Below are positions 1 through 10,624 of a stretch of DNA of 64,000 nt, piece after piece. The stretch lies in NCBI RefSeq assembly GCF_037893015.1, contig NC_133663.1, forward strand, positions 221,987,753 to 222,051,752, written 5' to 3'. A program made the position numbers and the translations under genes. Position 1 is the stretch's first letter. Every line of letters starts with the position of its first letter. Origin of the DNA: Macrotis lagotis. Taxonomy: Eukaryota; Chordata; Mammalia; Peramelemorphia; Peramelidae. A model generated the notes under the pieces. That model was not told the DNA's origin. It saw only the letters and a list, made by a program, of their open reading frames with translations, and did no database searches.

Positions 1-780
1 TAATAGGTGACTGATGGATGTTTATTGATTATGACTCATAGAACTATATCATGGTTTTGACTCCCTTGGAAGGGAAACAAACTTGAAGTTGTTAAACAGA
101 TTCCCCCTGATATTCTGGAGAACCCATATTTATCCTAGGTTTCCACACAGACCTACCTCTAGCCTTATGAAGCCACCCTAAGGACTTGGATTTCACTAAG
201 AAGGAAAATGCATTTGGGGTTGGAGAAGCAACTACTTTTCCCATTGGACCTTCACCATTCAAATAATTCAAAGCAAAGAGCAGAGTTCAGATTTTTTACT
301 AATCCATATCATAATTTAGTCCCTTACAACTCTATTTCCAGAGACAGATACTTTTGAACCTCAGTCCAGGTTCTCTGGACACTCTAGAAGGCTGGAATTT
401 CAGGAACTATCTCCACTTCTGGATGTGGCTGTCATCCCTCAGGTTGAGAGGTTAACTCTACAGTAACTCCATGACTAAAGCCATGGACCTAAGTCTGTGA
501 TTTCTCCAGGCATCATAACTGATGTCTTGTTTTTGCTTCTTGCCAAACCTTTTTTAAACCATGGTCAGCACATGAAATTGTCCCAGGAATTCTATTAGTG
601 GTTCCAAGAGGAAAGAGAAAGTTAAGAAACTGAACTGACTTCCAACATCTCTCTCCTCTGGCATCTCTGGTTTCCAGTCTGCCTAGGTATCCTTCTGAAT
701 CTCTTGAGAAAGGAGGGTGATGTAATGACTAATCCTTACTTTTAACAGGCCTGGTATAAAGGAGTAGCTTCCAACTACAA
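1..780. other. No gene or repeat recognised
   Basis: AT-rich single-copy-looking sequence. No long open frame, CpG cluster or SINE/LINE wording was recognised on either strand. Confidence 0.4.
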
Positions 781-782
781 CA

Positions 783-1053
783 AGATTAGTAAATATCTGA
801 CAATCTCTCACTTACCATTCTCATGGAAAAAAATGGAGAGATGTGAGTTAGATGACAGTATAATTAGGTATTTTCAGAACTGGTTGGATGGCTGTCACAG
901 TCATTTTCATTTATGTCACTACACATAAATGGCTCCAGAACATGTTCAGCTTCATAGCCCATCCCAATGATCCACCCAGGCCATTCTACCATCTTTATGC
1001 ACTACCTAAGCACTACACCTGCTACCTCTCCCCATTCCCTTCCCTCTACTTTT
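783..1053 (+). repeat. Local direct repeat, copy A
   Basis: About 270 bp that recurs nearly unchanged at 3537-3824, from AGATTAGTAAATATCT to the stretch TTCCCTCTACTTTT. Copy B carries 14 extra bases near 3677-3690 and a handful of substitutions. Copy A's left flank shows no CR1/L3 wording, whereas copy B begins inside a CR1/L3-like LINE. Copy A is therefore probably the derived copy. Confidence 0.85.
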
Positions 1054-1072
1054 CAGTCACTGAATCAATCTT

Positions 1073-1250
1073 TTTTTGTTTGTTTGTCTGTTTTGTTTTG
1101 TTTTTTAGGTTTTTGCAAAGCAAATGGGGTTAAGTGGCTTGCCCAAGGCCGCATAGCTAGGTAATTATTAAGTGTCTGAGACCAGATTTGAACCCAGGTA
1201 CTCCTGACTCCAGGGCTGGTGCTTTATCCACTGCACCACCTAGCCGCCCT
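1073..1250 (-). mobile_element. tRNA-derived marsupial SINE
   Basis: Minus-strand SINE. The plus strand reads poly(T), TTTTTGCAAAGCAAATGGGG and so on to CCACCTAGCCGCCC. The insertion is flanked by a perfect 16-bp target-site duplication, TCACTGAATCAATCTT, at 1057-1072 and 1251-1266. That marks a clean L1-style insertion that has decayed little. Confidence 0.93.
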
Positions 1251-1266
1251 TCACTGAATCAATCTT

Positions 1267-1694
1267 ATCCTCAATGAAATATAAATGCATTGTTAAATAT
1301 CCAAGTCTTAGAATAGAGTTCTTTAAACTTCCCAATAATACTTAGTGGGTAAAGGACCATACCCTCCACTGGAAGACACAGATTCCCAAACACAAGTTCA
1401 TATCTCTAACCACATCAGATTGATTGGTTCTCCAGCCTTTAGTTCTTAGTTTTAAGTCTTTATAACTTTGGAAAAAGCATTTGCAAGCAATTTTTTTTGT
1501 GTGTTTGTTTTTATTACAATTCCAACATTCCTTAAAGGGCAAGTCCTAAAGTTGAACAAAAACACAAGGCAAACCTCTTTTCAAAATAATAAAATAAAAA
1601 AATCTGCTTTACTTTCTTTCCCTATCTGTATCTATGCATTTGTTATTTTCTCTGTCCTGGTGTCCTTCCCAGGGTGCCCTTACATATAGAAACT
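1267..1694. other. No gene recognised
   Basis: AT-rich sequence between two SINEs. A short minus-strand open stretch (1342-1542) has no recognisable domain and looks like chance. Confidence 0.35.
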
Positions 1695-1992
1695 TTGCTA
1701 CTAATAATATTTATCATTTATACAGCCTCTTCTATGAACTAGGTGCTATGCCAAATGGCTAATAATAATACTTATTATTTATACAATATCTTCTATGAAC
1801 TAGGAACGTGCTAATTGCTTTATAAATATCTCATTTGATCCTCATGACAATATATCTATTACAACTGAGGAAACTGAAACAAATCAGGTTAAGAGACTTG
1901 TCCCACTTCACACATCTAGTAAACTTTGGATTTGAATTCAAGTTTTCTTGTCTCTAGACCCAGTAATCTAGCACTGTATTACCTAGCTGCCA
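1695..1992 (-). mobile_element. MIR/THER-like CORE-SINE with internal duplication
   Basis: Old SINE in reverse. It has the typical reversed order: a low-copy head, 'ctgaggaaactgaaac', a cacatctagtaa block, TTTGAATTCAAG and a terminal tagctgcc. The segment ending in TCTATGAAC occurs at 1731 and again at 1792, a duplication of about 61 bp inside or next to the element. Confidence 0.75.
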
Positions 1993-2984
1993 CCAAAAGT
2001 ATTCTTGTTGTTAACAGACTCAAGGAGGAGGGAGGAGTGCCAGTAACTATTGTTTCACACAGCTGTGAAAGCTGTGACAGGAGGATTTCTGTGTCTGTTT
2101 GGGAAGTCTACTTCCTCCCTACCTCTGTGAGTTATGTTACCTGCTTATATGGGTGGACATGGCTTACAATGTCAACACATAAGTAATTTCTGCTACTTCT
2201 TGAAGACCTCACAGAGTTATTGTGAGAATCAAACAAAATAACGTATGTAAAACACTCTGGAAACTTGAGTGCTATATGACTGCTATAATACATATGTATT
2301 TACATATTATTTTTCTTTGCCATTATTTCATTTTATTCCTAATATAATAGGAAAATAATTATAAAACTCAATGGTAAGATACAACTGAGGGAAGTTTTTG
2401 AAAGGCTATGGAAATATCTTAAGAACTTAGTTCAAAGAATAATAGTTTAATCTTAATTAACATGTTTCCCATAATTGATTTATGGGAAGTTTTTATGGTT
2501 TGATCATCCTGAATATTTAAATAGAAACCAAATTAAACAAAATGATTTGAGGAGGCAATTGAGGTCAAATGAAAAAACATTAAAATTTCATGACTTAAGT
2601 TAGTAATACAGTAATATTTCATTTATTATAAGCATCCATGCCCCAAACCAACCCATATTCTAATTTAAATGTCAGAAATTATGTTTTTCAAATGACTTCA
2701 AAGCAGGCATTACAAGAAAACTTTCAAGATTAGACTAAAATATAAAAATATTTACTTGTAGAATCTATAATCATAGTAACAAATTAAAATTGAATATTAG
2801 CCTTTCTAGTTAAGCTTTTAGTTGTGATATGTATTTTTCCTGGTGACAGTTTCACATACATGCTGAAAAAGTTCACTTCAAAGTTTATACATTGAGTTGA
2901 ATTATCTGATGGGGGGCACTATAGTATAATTGCCATCACAGTTATGTAAAAGATTATTTTATGAAGAGCTCATATAAGGTAAGC
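1993..2984. other. No gene recognised
   Basis: Very AT-rich sequence without recognisable coding or repeat structure. Confidence 0.35.
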
Positions 2985-3135
2985 CTTCACACAGAAGTCA
3001 GAAGAAGCAGCACAAGGACACTATCAAGGTCTCTCTGAAGAACTTTAGTATTAATTATAAGTCATGGCAGATATAGACAAGGATCACCCAGCATGGCATC
3101 CTCTTCAGGAATTTCTTCTATAAAATCCTTGACAA
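2985..3135 (+). mobile_element. LINE remnant (C-terminal ORF segment)
   Basis: The stretch reading roughly AAGCAGCACAAGGACACT through GATCACCCAGCATGGCATCC resembles the KDTLKVSLKNFGI...RPAWR block. That block sits near the C-terminus of some non-LTR retrotransposon ORFs and is common in marsupial genomes. It is a short, decayed fragment. The family (RTE-like or other) is not certain. Confidence 0.5.
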
Positions 3136-3159
3136 ATATTTCAATTCATGAATATCAAA

Positions 3160-3660
3160 TGAACTACATCTTAGGATACTGAAAATAAAATAATAGATGG
3201 GATTTCTAGGACATTGTCAGTGAAAGATTATAACAAATGAAAGAACAGCAGGATTTGTTTGTAAGTGCAATTGTTAGTCCTATTTTTTAGGAAGGTGAAG
3301 AGAATGGAAACAAGAAAACTAATTCTAATGAGTTTTACTGAAATTTCTGTAAAAATTCTACACAAAATTCTGGGAAAATTAAAGGAATGGTTAGTGAACT
3401 TCTAGAAAAAGACACAGTGATAACAAAAAGCTAATAATTCATCTAGAACAAGTTATGACAAACTACATCATATCCCTTTTTTGGCAGAGTTTTAGATTGA
3501 TAGGCCACTGGAATGCTGTAAATATAGATTGCCTAGAGATTAGTAAATATCTAACAATCTCTCACTTACCATTCTCATGGAAAAAAAATGGAGAGATGTG
3601 AGTTAGATGACAGTATAATTAGGTATTTTCAGAACTGATTAGATGGCTGTCACAGTCATT
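3160..3660 (+). mobile_element. CR1/L3-like LINE, part 1 (reverse transcriptase)
   Basis: Decayed plus-strand LINE. The wording around 3395-3640 matches the CR1/L3 RT region: a gaacaagttatgacaaact block, then about 3510-3560 corresponding to DIVYLDFSKAFDTVSH (here roughly EISKYLTISH), then KMERCxLDDS. The element resumes at 4286 after about 620 bp of later sequence, including a SINE and an L2/MIR tail. Confidence 0.7.
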
Positions 3661-3824
3661 TTAATTTATGTCTAGTAAACTAACTCACTACATATAAATG
3701 GCTCCAGAACATGTTCAGCTTCATAGCCCATCCCAATGATCCACCCAGGCCATTCTACCATCTTTATGCACTACCTAAGCACTACACCTGCTACCTCTCC
3801 CCATTCCCTTCCCTCTACTTTTTC
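3537..3824 (+). repeat. Local direct repeat, copy B
   Basis: Second copy of the 783-1053 segment, about 2.75 kb downstream in the same orientation. It includes the end of CR1/L3 part 1 plus adjacent non-CR1 sequence. It is therefore a segmental copy and not simply two insertions of one transposon. It carries 14 bases absent from copy A. Confidence 0.85.
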
Positions 3825-3857
3825 ATCTTCCTATTCTTCTCTGGGCATAGTAATTAA

Positions 3858-4013
3858 TTTTTTTTAAATTTCATGTATTTAAGGCAATGGGATTAAGTGA
3901 TTTGCCCAAGGTCAATTGCTAGGCGATTATTAAGTGTCTAAGGTTGGATTTTGAACTCAGGTCCTCCCAACTGCAGGACCAGTACTCTATCCACTGTGCC
4001 ACCTAAGTGCCCT
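3858..4013 (-). mobile_element. tRNA-derived marsupial SINE
   Basis: Reverse-orientation SINE, more diverged than the one at 1073. Flanked by an 11-bp duplication, ATAGTAATTAA, at 3847-3857 and 4014-4024. Confidence 0.88.
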
Positions 4014-4149
4014 ATAGTAATTAAATTAATAGTTGCATTGCTTCTAAAAAGGTCCTGTCAAACAACTGTGATATATGGATCAACTCAACATCCCTGTGAA
4101 CTCCCCAGACCAAAACTTTCTTTCTTGGTCACCATTTCCCCATATGCCT

Positions 4150-4265
4150 TGCCTTGTTGAAATATAAACTTGAAAGCAAAGATCATCTCTCCTTTTGTAT
4201 TTCAATAATATTCCAGCACTTAGCAGTTACTGACACATAGAAAGTGATTAATAAATTCTATTCAT
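4150..4265 (+). mobile_element. L2/MIR 3' tail
   Basis: Carries the conserved L2/MIR tail wording: a cttgaaagcaaag block, 'ccagcacttagca', 'tgacacatagaaagt', 'attaataaattc' and a TTCAT repeat end. Confidence 0.7.
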
Positions 4266-4285
4266 TCATTCAATCAAAGTGTATT

Positions 4286-4690
4286 CACTAATGATTAAAA
4301 CTGTGTCAAATTGAAAGGTGTCCCTAGTAGAAAGTCCAGGGATTTATTCTTGGTCCTATTCCATTTAATATTTTCTGTCACCAATTTGGATATAGGGATA
4401 GATATGGGAGAAATCTAGAGTCAGCTCCAACCAGTTGGAGAAGCCAATCATTTAAAATGTAAGTGTAAACATTTTTACCTTGTCAATATAAAAGCAAAAG
4501 TGAAATGGGCTTCCTTGACAGGTAATGAGCTCCTTGACCTTAGAGGTCTTTGAACAAAGATTGCATGACTTCTATTTGTATATGTTGTTGAAGTTATTCT
4601 TCTCCATGAATATATTGAACTAAATATCCATGACTATATTGAACTAAATAGACTCTGAGGTTATTTTTGATTGTAAGATTATATGGTCAT
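4286..4690 (+). mobile_element. CR1/L3-like LINE, part 2 (RT to 3' end)
   Basis: Resumes the element of 3160-3660. The block at 4316-4390 corresponds to the RT motif GVPQGSxLGPxLFNIFxNDLD (here GVPSRKSRDLFLVLFHLIF). The 3' end near 4660-4690 gives the CR1/L3 'ctctgaggt...' tail. A 24-bp tandem duplication (CCATGAATATATTGAACTAA at 4604, repeated at 4628 with two changes) lies in the 3' region. Confidence 0.68.
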
Positions 4691-4694
4691 CCAA

Positions 4695-5010
4695 CTGATG
4701 CTTGGAGACTACTACAGAAAGGGAGCTCATTATCTCAGAGGATAGCTTATTCCACTTTTGGACAGCTGTAATGGTTAGGTAGCTTTATTTTATAAGTCAG
4801 TTTGCCTTTTCCATATCAACCTACTGCTCCTATTTTTGCCCTCTGGGATCAAACAAAACACAATAATCATGATTTCTTATGATAATTTTTCTAATATTTT
4901 AAGACAACTATCATGTTACCTTCTCTTTGTTTTCTCTAGTCCAAAATTTTCTTTGTTCAGCCTATTTTTGTGTGTCATCATTTTAAAACATTTTCTACCT
5001 CTACTCTATC
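4695..5010 (-). mobile_element. CR1/L3-like LINE fragment, reverse
   Basis: The plus strand reads the reversed CR1/L3 3' region: a tccacttttggacagct block, 'aatggttaggtagc', 'gccctctgggatcaaac' and 'aactatcatgttacc'. Confidence 0.6.
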
Positions 5011-5900
5011 ATCATAGCATCTTGCATCCTATGTTAAAGAGAAAAGAAAGGGCATTCATCATGAAATTTCCCTTTGCTTTGACATTATACCTCAAAACCT
5101 CTCTTCTCATTCGTTCTAGTCTCTAATGGGGAGGCTTGACTTTTCCTTGTTATGGATGATGACTCTGTTTGATCCTTTCCCCCCCTCAGATCTCTTTTGG
5201 GAGTTTTTCTATTTCATATATTACATCATAATAGCATAGCGTAGTATTTTATGTTATATTATGTTACTTATATTACATGTTTCTTTTATCTCCTGTGTTT
5301 GAATTCCAAACTTTACATGCACTTCTGCTCTCTTCATCAGGAATGCTCAGAAGTCCTCAATATCAATACAGACCCATTTTCCCCTAGTAGCATTATGCTC
5401 AGTTTTGCTGGCTATGTTATTCCTGACTATAAATTCATACTCTTTGATTTTTGGAATATTTTATTCCAAATTTTCATACCTTCACAAATTGTGCTTGATC
5501 CCGAATCTGGTTCCTTGGTACTTGAATCCTTTCTTTCTGGCTACTTGCAGTATTTTTTCCTTTTTCCTTTTACCTGTAGCATTGAATTTTGTTCATGATA
5601 TGCCTGAAAGCTGCCTTTTTCATGAAATTAATGGTAGATTCTTGCTATTTGCTCCTTGCCCTGTGTTTTTAGTTTTTTAGTTTTAGTCTTTCAACTTTCT
5701 TGAAACAAACATCTAGGCTCTTTTGGGGGTCAGAGTGTTCACATAGTCCAATTATCCCTAAGTTTTTCCCCTTTATTTATTTTCTGGTTTTGATATAATA
5801 TACCTAAACTTTTATTTTTTTGATGTTTTGACTTTAATATTTCTCCTTTTCTCATGGAATTAGTTTTATTTCATACATTTTAATTCCAATATATTCCTTG
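5011..5900 (-). mobile_element. HAL1/L1-type ORF1 LINE remnant
   Basis: The plus strand carries reversed L1-type ORF1 wording: 'ttcatcaggaatgctcagaagtcc', 'ctcagttttgctggctatg', 'ttttggaatattttattcc', 'aaacatctaggctctttt' and 'tccaattatccctaag'. The same region is recognisable at 25.9-26.5 kb and 28.2-29.6 kb. No ORF2 reverse-transcriptase wording is attached, which fits a half-L1 (HAL1) element. The frame is decayed. Confidence 0.55.
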
Positions 5901-6317
5901 TGAATGTCAGTCACCTAATGCCAGTCAGTAACTTCTCATTCTCATCAGGGATTAGTATCTCATTATCGATTTAACATTTAATTTCTCCTCAATATCGATT
6001 AACCAATCAACATCAATAAAATTTATAATTATCAAATGAGATGAGAAAAGATTACTGTCCAGAAACTAGAGCAAATGAGTCATTCTAGCTGAATCCCATG
6101 AGGAAGAACATGGAGAGGGGAGGAAAAGCCTTGTCTTTGGCCTTGATCAGATCTCCCTTATAAACTACTCCTCTGCTCTTTGAAACTATCCCATTGGTAT
6201 CCTAGCAACAGTTAGAATCAAAGACAGATGGATAAAGTCAATTCAGTATACTTAATGGAGAAATTCTTGACACCTGTACCAATAAAAGAAAAAAAGTATT
6301 TCCAGCAAATAGGAATG
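5901..6317. other. No gene recognised
   Basis: Unassigned sequence between a HAL1-like remnant and an L1 insertion. Confidence 0.35.
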
Positions 6318-6332
6318 GTGAGTTACCCTTCT

Positions 6333-7365
6333 TTTTTTTAAATTTATTTTTATTAAAGATATTATTTGAGTTTTACAATTTTCCCCCAATCTTGCTTCCC
6401 TCCCCCCCCACAGAAAGCACTCTGTCAGTCTTTACTTTGTTTCCATGTTGTACCTTGATGCAAATTGGGTGTGATGAGAGAGAAATCATATCCTTAAAGA
6501 GAAGTCTTAAGAGGTAACAAGATCAGACAATAAGCTATCTGCTTTTTTTTCTAAATTAAAGGGAATAGTCCTTGCATTTCGTTCAAACTCCACAGCTCCT
6601 TATCTGGATACAGATGGTAGTCACCTTTGCAGACAGCCCAAAATTGTTCCTGATTGTTGCACTGATGGAATGAGCAAGTCCTTCAAGGTTGAACATCACT
6701 CCCATGTTGCTGTTAGGGTGTACAGTGTTTTTCTGGTTCTGCTCATCTCACTCAGCATCAGTTCATGCAAATCCCTCCAGGTTTCCCTGAAATCCCGTCC
6801 CTCCTGGTTTCTAATAGAACAATAGTGTTTCATGACATACATATACCACATTTTGCTAAGCCATTCCCCAATTGAAGGACATTTACTGGATTTCCAATTC
6901 TTTGCCACCACAAACAGGGCTGCTATAAATATTTTAGTACAAGTAATGTTTTTACCCTTTTTCCTCATCTCTTCAGGGTGCAGACCCAGTAGTGGTATTG
7001 CTGGGTCAAAGGGTATGCACATTTTTGTTGCCCTTTGGGCATAGTTCCAAATAGTTCTCCAGAAGGGTTGGATGAGTTCACAGCTCCACCAACAGTGTAA
7101 TAGTGTCCCAGATTTCCCACATCCCTTTTAACAATGATCATTATCCTTCCTGGTCATACTGGCCAATCTGAGAGGTGTGAGGTGGTACCTCAGAGAAGCT
7201 TTAATTTGCATTTCTCTAATAATTAATGATTTAGAGCATTTTTTCATATGGCTATGGATTACTTTGATCTCCTCATATGTAAATTACCTTTGCATATCCT
7301 TTGACCATTTGTCAATTGGGGAATGGCTTTTTGTTTTAAAAATATGACTCAGTTCTCTGTATATT
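6333..7365 (-). mobile_element. 5'-truncated L1 with 3' end of ORF2
   Basis: Minus-strand L1 of about 1.03 kb holding the C-terminal part of ORF2 and the 3'UTR. The frame 7022-6696 stays open for 108 residues. It contains CTKIFIAALFVVAKNW and KCPSIGEWLSKMWYMYVM, close to the familiar L1 ORF2 C-terminal wording CTRMFIAALF and MIDWIKKMWHIYTME. A perfect 15-bp target-site duplication, GTGAGTTACCCTTCT, lies at 6318-6332 and 7366-7380. The clean duplication and the open frame point to a fairly recent insertion. Confidence 0.93.
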
Positions 7366-7380
7366 GTGAGTTACCCTTCT

Positions 7381-7785
7381 ACATCATGTGATTTCTTAGC
7401 TTGAGTCCCCTTTTCCTTTTTTTTTCCTTATATGTATTTTTGGGAAAGTTTGTCAAAGAATTTTTAGGGATGTGTTTTAAATCAATTGTTTTTATTCTAC
7501 AACAACAGTAAATATCCTTTTCTAAAAGCCATTTATAACTCATTCAATAAATTACTCTCAACTGATAAATTTGGTAGAATGTTGTTTTTTTTGAGCCAAT
7601 GGACTCAATTGATTCTTTGTGGACACACCTAGAACTCTAAGAAAAAGAGTTCATCATAGCTCTGAGAACTGGGTCCTCAGAGTTTACATGTACTATACCT
7701 AGATCAATGAAATCACCTATACTTAGTTATCAGTTTGTATCAGGAATGAGAATTTTCTTTCTTCAAATACTCTTATTTTTTTAGA
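7381..7785. other. No gene recognised
   Basis: AT-rich sequence, nothing recognised. Confidence 0.35.
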
Positions 7786-7789
7786 GAAA

Positions 7790-7990
7790 TAGTAACGTGG
7801 AACAATGTAAAGAGCTAGATTTGGAAGCTTTAGAACTTGGGGTTCAAATTCTTCATCTAAAATTTACTAAATGAATAACCTTGGGCAAATTACTTTATGT
7901 CTCTGGGTCTCAGTATCCTCCTCTCTAAAATGAGAGGGTTTGAACTAGTTAGATAATCTTTAAAGCCTCTTTCTAGATGATCCTGGGAAT
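7790..7990 (+). mobile_element. MIR/THER-like CORE-SINE
   Basis: Forward CORE-SINE: GGGGTTCAAATTC (B-box-like), 'ccttgggcaaattacttta', 'ctgggtctcagtatcctc', 'ctctaaaatgagagggtt'. Confidence 0.75.
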
Positions 7991-8412
7991 AACAAAAAAG
8001 TTATGACATGGTTAATCCCTATCCATGTCTTCCACAAAAAGCCAAGAAGAATACAGTATACACCAATAAATATATTGATATATCTCGTTTAAATGCAAAA
8101 CAGAAATAAGGGACCTAACACAAATTTACCCTGTTGATTCTAAGATCTGCTGAAGTTATAATTTAGAAGATGATTCATACTGAGTAGATTTAAAACTAAG
8201 TGTATTCATTTACCCTATTAACATAAAAATTTCCCTGAGGTGTATGTCACAAGTTTAAAATGGTAGGAGGAAAGAGATTTTTTGCACCTGAAAAAAAATG
8301 TGTGCAAAATAGCAGCAGCAGTAGCAGCAGTAACACCTGTGGTATTAACTTTGTTTCATCATGTTCTTCTGGCCATAACAATTTAAAAACTGACAACTGT
8401 TGATGAAAACAG
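7991..8412. other. Unassigned; short CAG repeat
   Basis: No gene seen. An interrupted CAG/CAGTAG run sits at about 8309-8330, and the TIR-less sequence around it is unassigned. Confidence 0.4.
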
Positions 8413-9060
8413 GAAATTTTTTTAAAAATTTATTTATTTATGTTACATTTAAAATTCCAAACTGCCTCCCTCCCTCCCTCCCTCTCTCACCACCCTGATT
8501 TACAGGAGACTGTCATTTAATGTCATTCAGAAATATATGTGAAACCATACTATGTGTACTTCTATTTTTTATCAATTCTTTCTCTGGAGGTGGATAACAT
8601 CTTACTTTATAGTTCCTTGATAATTGATTTGAATACTTCAGTACTCAGAATAATTTAATTGTTCATAATTATACCTCAAATGTATTTATTTCAAATGTAG
8701 TTACTATATACAATGTTCTCTTGGTTCTGCTACTTTACTTTTCATTATCTCATGTATTTCAAGTCTCTCCATATTTTTCTAAAATCAACCAATTTATCAT
8801 TTCTTACAGATCAGTAGTATTCCATCACAAACATATAACACAGTTTATTCAGGAATCCCCCAATTGTTGTACATCCCCTCAATTTCTAGTTCTTTGCCAC
8901 CACAAAGAGAGCTACTATAAATATTTTAAAACATAAAGCTTTTTATCCATTTCCCTGTTCACCTTGGGGAAAAAAACCCCTAATAATGGTATTTCTAGGT
9001 CAAAGGGTTTATAAAGTTTTGTAACTCTTTGGACATTATTCCAGATTATAAGCCCTCTCT
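8413..9060 (-). mobile_element. L1 ORF2 3' end, decayed
   Basis: The plus strand reads reversed L1 ORF2 C-terminal and 3'UTR wording: a CCTCCCTCC run at 8464-8485, 'ctctggaggtggataacatc', 'caatgttctcttggttctgct', 'tttgccaccacaaagagagc' and 'tttctaggtcaaaggg'. It is older than the copy at 6333-7365. Confidence 0.75.
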
Positions 9061-9099
9061 GAACATTTTTTTTATTTAAAAAAGTATTCCTTTAAGATA

Positions 9100-9208
9100 C
9101 TTTTTAAAAAAAAGATTTTTGAGTTCAAATTTTCCTCCTCTCTTTGAGAAGACAAGCTATTTGATATCAATTATACATGTGAAATCAGCAAAACATATTT
9201 CCTTTGAG
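9100..9208 (-). mobile_element. L1 3'UTR fragment, reverse
   Basis: 'gagttcaaattttcctcctc', 'ttgagaagacaagctatttg' and 'atacatgtgaaatcagcaaa' are the reverse of the L1 3'UTR that is read forward near 14640-14790. Confidence 0.6.
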
Positions 9209-9305
9209 GAGATGCCCATCAATTGGGGAATGGTTGAGAAAAATTGTAATATATGATTGGATTAGAATATAATTGTGCTATAAGAAATGATGAGGGGAAT
9301 TGTTT
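9209..9305 (+). mobile_element. Old L1 ORF2/3' segment, piece 1
   Basis: Forward L1 wording ('gatgcccatcaattgggg', 'aatggttgag', 'gtgctataagaaatgatgag') that breaks off at 9305. It resumes at 10693-10709 and again at 14418. The pieces are one old element split by two later insertions, the MAD2L1 retrocopy and a younger L1. Confidence 0.75.
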
Positions 9306-9327
9306 TTTTTAAAGCCGCAAAATTAAC

Positions 9328-9333
9328 TTTATT
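9328..9333 (-). terminator. Poly(A) signal AATAAA of the MAD2L1 retrocopy
   Basis: AATAAA on the minus strand, about 18 nt before the retrocopy's poly(A) tract. It is inherited from the parent mRNA and fixes the 3' end of the copied transcript. Confidence 0.85.
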
Positions 9334-10006
9334 TCAATATTATACAGTTATTTAAGGCTTGATTATAGCACAACATATAAAAAGACATTTTTTAAAAACC
9401 AGAATTTTGTTCTCTCAAATAAGAACAGAAAAATCTAAAATACTGTCAGCACAGCTTTTACAGATCCTGATAATAAAAATATTTCAGACTCAAAGAAGTG
9501 ATATTCTGGGACAAAATGTATTAGTCGTCATATCTGTTGGATTCATTCATATTATCAAAATTTTTTTAGCTACTCCCAGGAACAAATAAAAATTTAAAAA
9601 CAAAGAATCCTAATATTTCTCCCTCATTTGGTACATTCATTACCTCCTTACTAAAAGTTTTACTTAAACTATGAATAAAACACAGGCTGAACACCAGCTA
9701 TGCTGAGTTAGCGCTCAGCCCTGAGTATCTTCTTCCATCTACTGAGCAATGTTGCACTGTGTTTCTGTGCTTATCTACTTTAGCCAAAAACACAATAAAA
9801 TTAGGAGAAAGTGAATCCTCTCTAATCCATGATGTCAATCCTATCAAGTACACACAGAAAGTGGCATAATTATGCCCAGCACAATGGAGTATTCGTTTGC
9901 CCACTTAAAGTTTAATCAATGAAATGAATGCCTCAACTCTATTAAATTCTCTTAAGGGAAATTTGATTTGAGAATCACATATACATTATTTTCCTCCCCT
10001 TGCTCT

Positions 10007-10624
10007 TCATTCGCTGACAGGAATTTTGTAGGCCACCATGCTATTTACTTTGTGGATGGTAGTAGTAAAGGACCGAAGGCAAACCTCTTCAGAATTGGCA
10101 ATAAACTGTGGCCCAGATTCTTCCCATCTTTCAGGGACTACAAGTTCTTTGTCTGTGTAAATGAGTAGATCAAATGCACAAACTGCTTGTAACAATGGCA
10201 GAAATGTCACGGTGGCTGTAATTTGTCGGATCACTGAACGAATTTCATCTTGGATAGATTTCACTGATTTTTCTCTTGGTGCACTGTCTTCTTTTGCGGT
10301 CTTGTCACATTCAATATCAAACTGCCACCGTTCAAGGACTTCATTACTTTCAATATTCGAAATCACCACCACCAATTTCTGAACAGAACAACTGTACAAC
10401 CAGTCTTTCAGCTGGTCCACCACATTATTCAAATATTTTATGAGATCAGGATTGGTTGTTACAAGCAAAGTCAGTCCATATTTCTGTACCCGAGTAAAGG
10501 TTTCAAATGGGTATATCCCTCGCTGATATAAGATACTGTTGATGTCAAATGAGAAGAACTCGGCGACGATTTCAGCACTGCCCCTCAGGGTGATACCCTG
10601 GTCCCGGGTGAACTGCTGCTCCAT
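10007..10624 (-). CDS. MAD2L1: Intact MAD2L1-like ORF in a retrocopy (spindle-checkpoint HORMA protein)
   Basis: Encodes 205 residues, the same length as mammalian MAD2L1 as I recall it, with no stop or frameshift. MAD2 binds MAD1 and CDC20 at unattached kinetochores and helps hold the anaphase-promoting complex inactive. The N-terminus is MEQQFTRDQGITLRG. The HORMA domain covers roughly residues 10-197, with recognisable blocks SAEIVAEFFSF, YGLTLLVTT, QFDIECDKTAK, IRQITATVTFLP and a C-terminal safety-belt region ending in VNSMVAYKIP. The start is the ATG at 10624; the seven in-frame codons upstream begin with GTG and are probably 5'UTR. I estimate about 88% identity to human MAD2L1 from memory. 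Some differences look like relaxed or CpG-decay changes (EEVR to EEVC, SFGINS to SFDINS, WLYK to WLYS). It could be a young pseudogene or an expressed retrogene. Confidence 0.9.
   Translation of the reverse strand: MEQQFTRDQGITLRGSAEIVAEFFSFDINSILYQRGIYPFETFTRVQKYGLTLLVTTNPDLIKYLNNVVDQLKDWLYSCSVQKLVVVISNIESNEVLERWQFDIECDKTAKEDSAPREKSVKSIQDEIRSVIRQITATVTFLPLLQAVCAFDLLIYTDKELVVPERWEESGPQFIANSEEVCLRSFTTTIHKVNSMVAYKIPVSE

Noticed and set aside
5251-5680. Hydrophobic open frames of 91-115 codons resembling membrane proteins
   Set aside because: They are the antisense reading of a minus-strand L1-type ORF1. Antisense of Lys/Glu-rich coding sequence gives Phe/Leu-rich peptides.
9100-9305. Reversed L1 3'UTR next to forward L1 sequence, read as a twin-priming inversion
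   Set aside because: The 3'UTR appears both reversed (9100-9208) and forward (14640-14790). A 5' inversion of one element would not duplicate the 3'UTR, so two separate elements are more likely.
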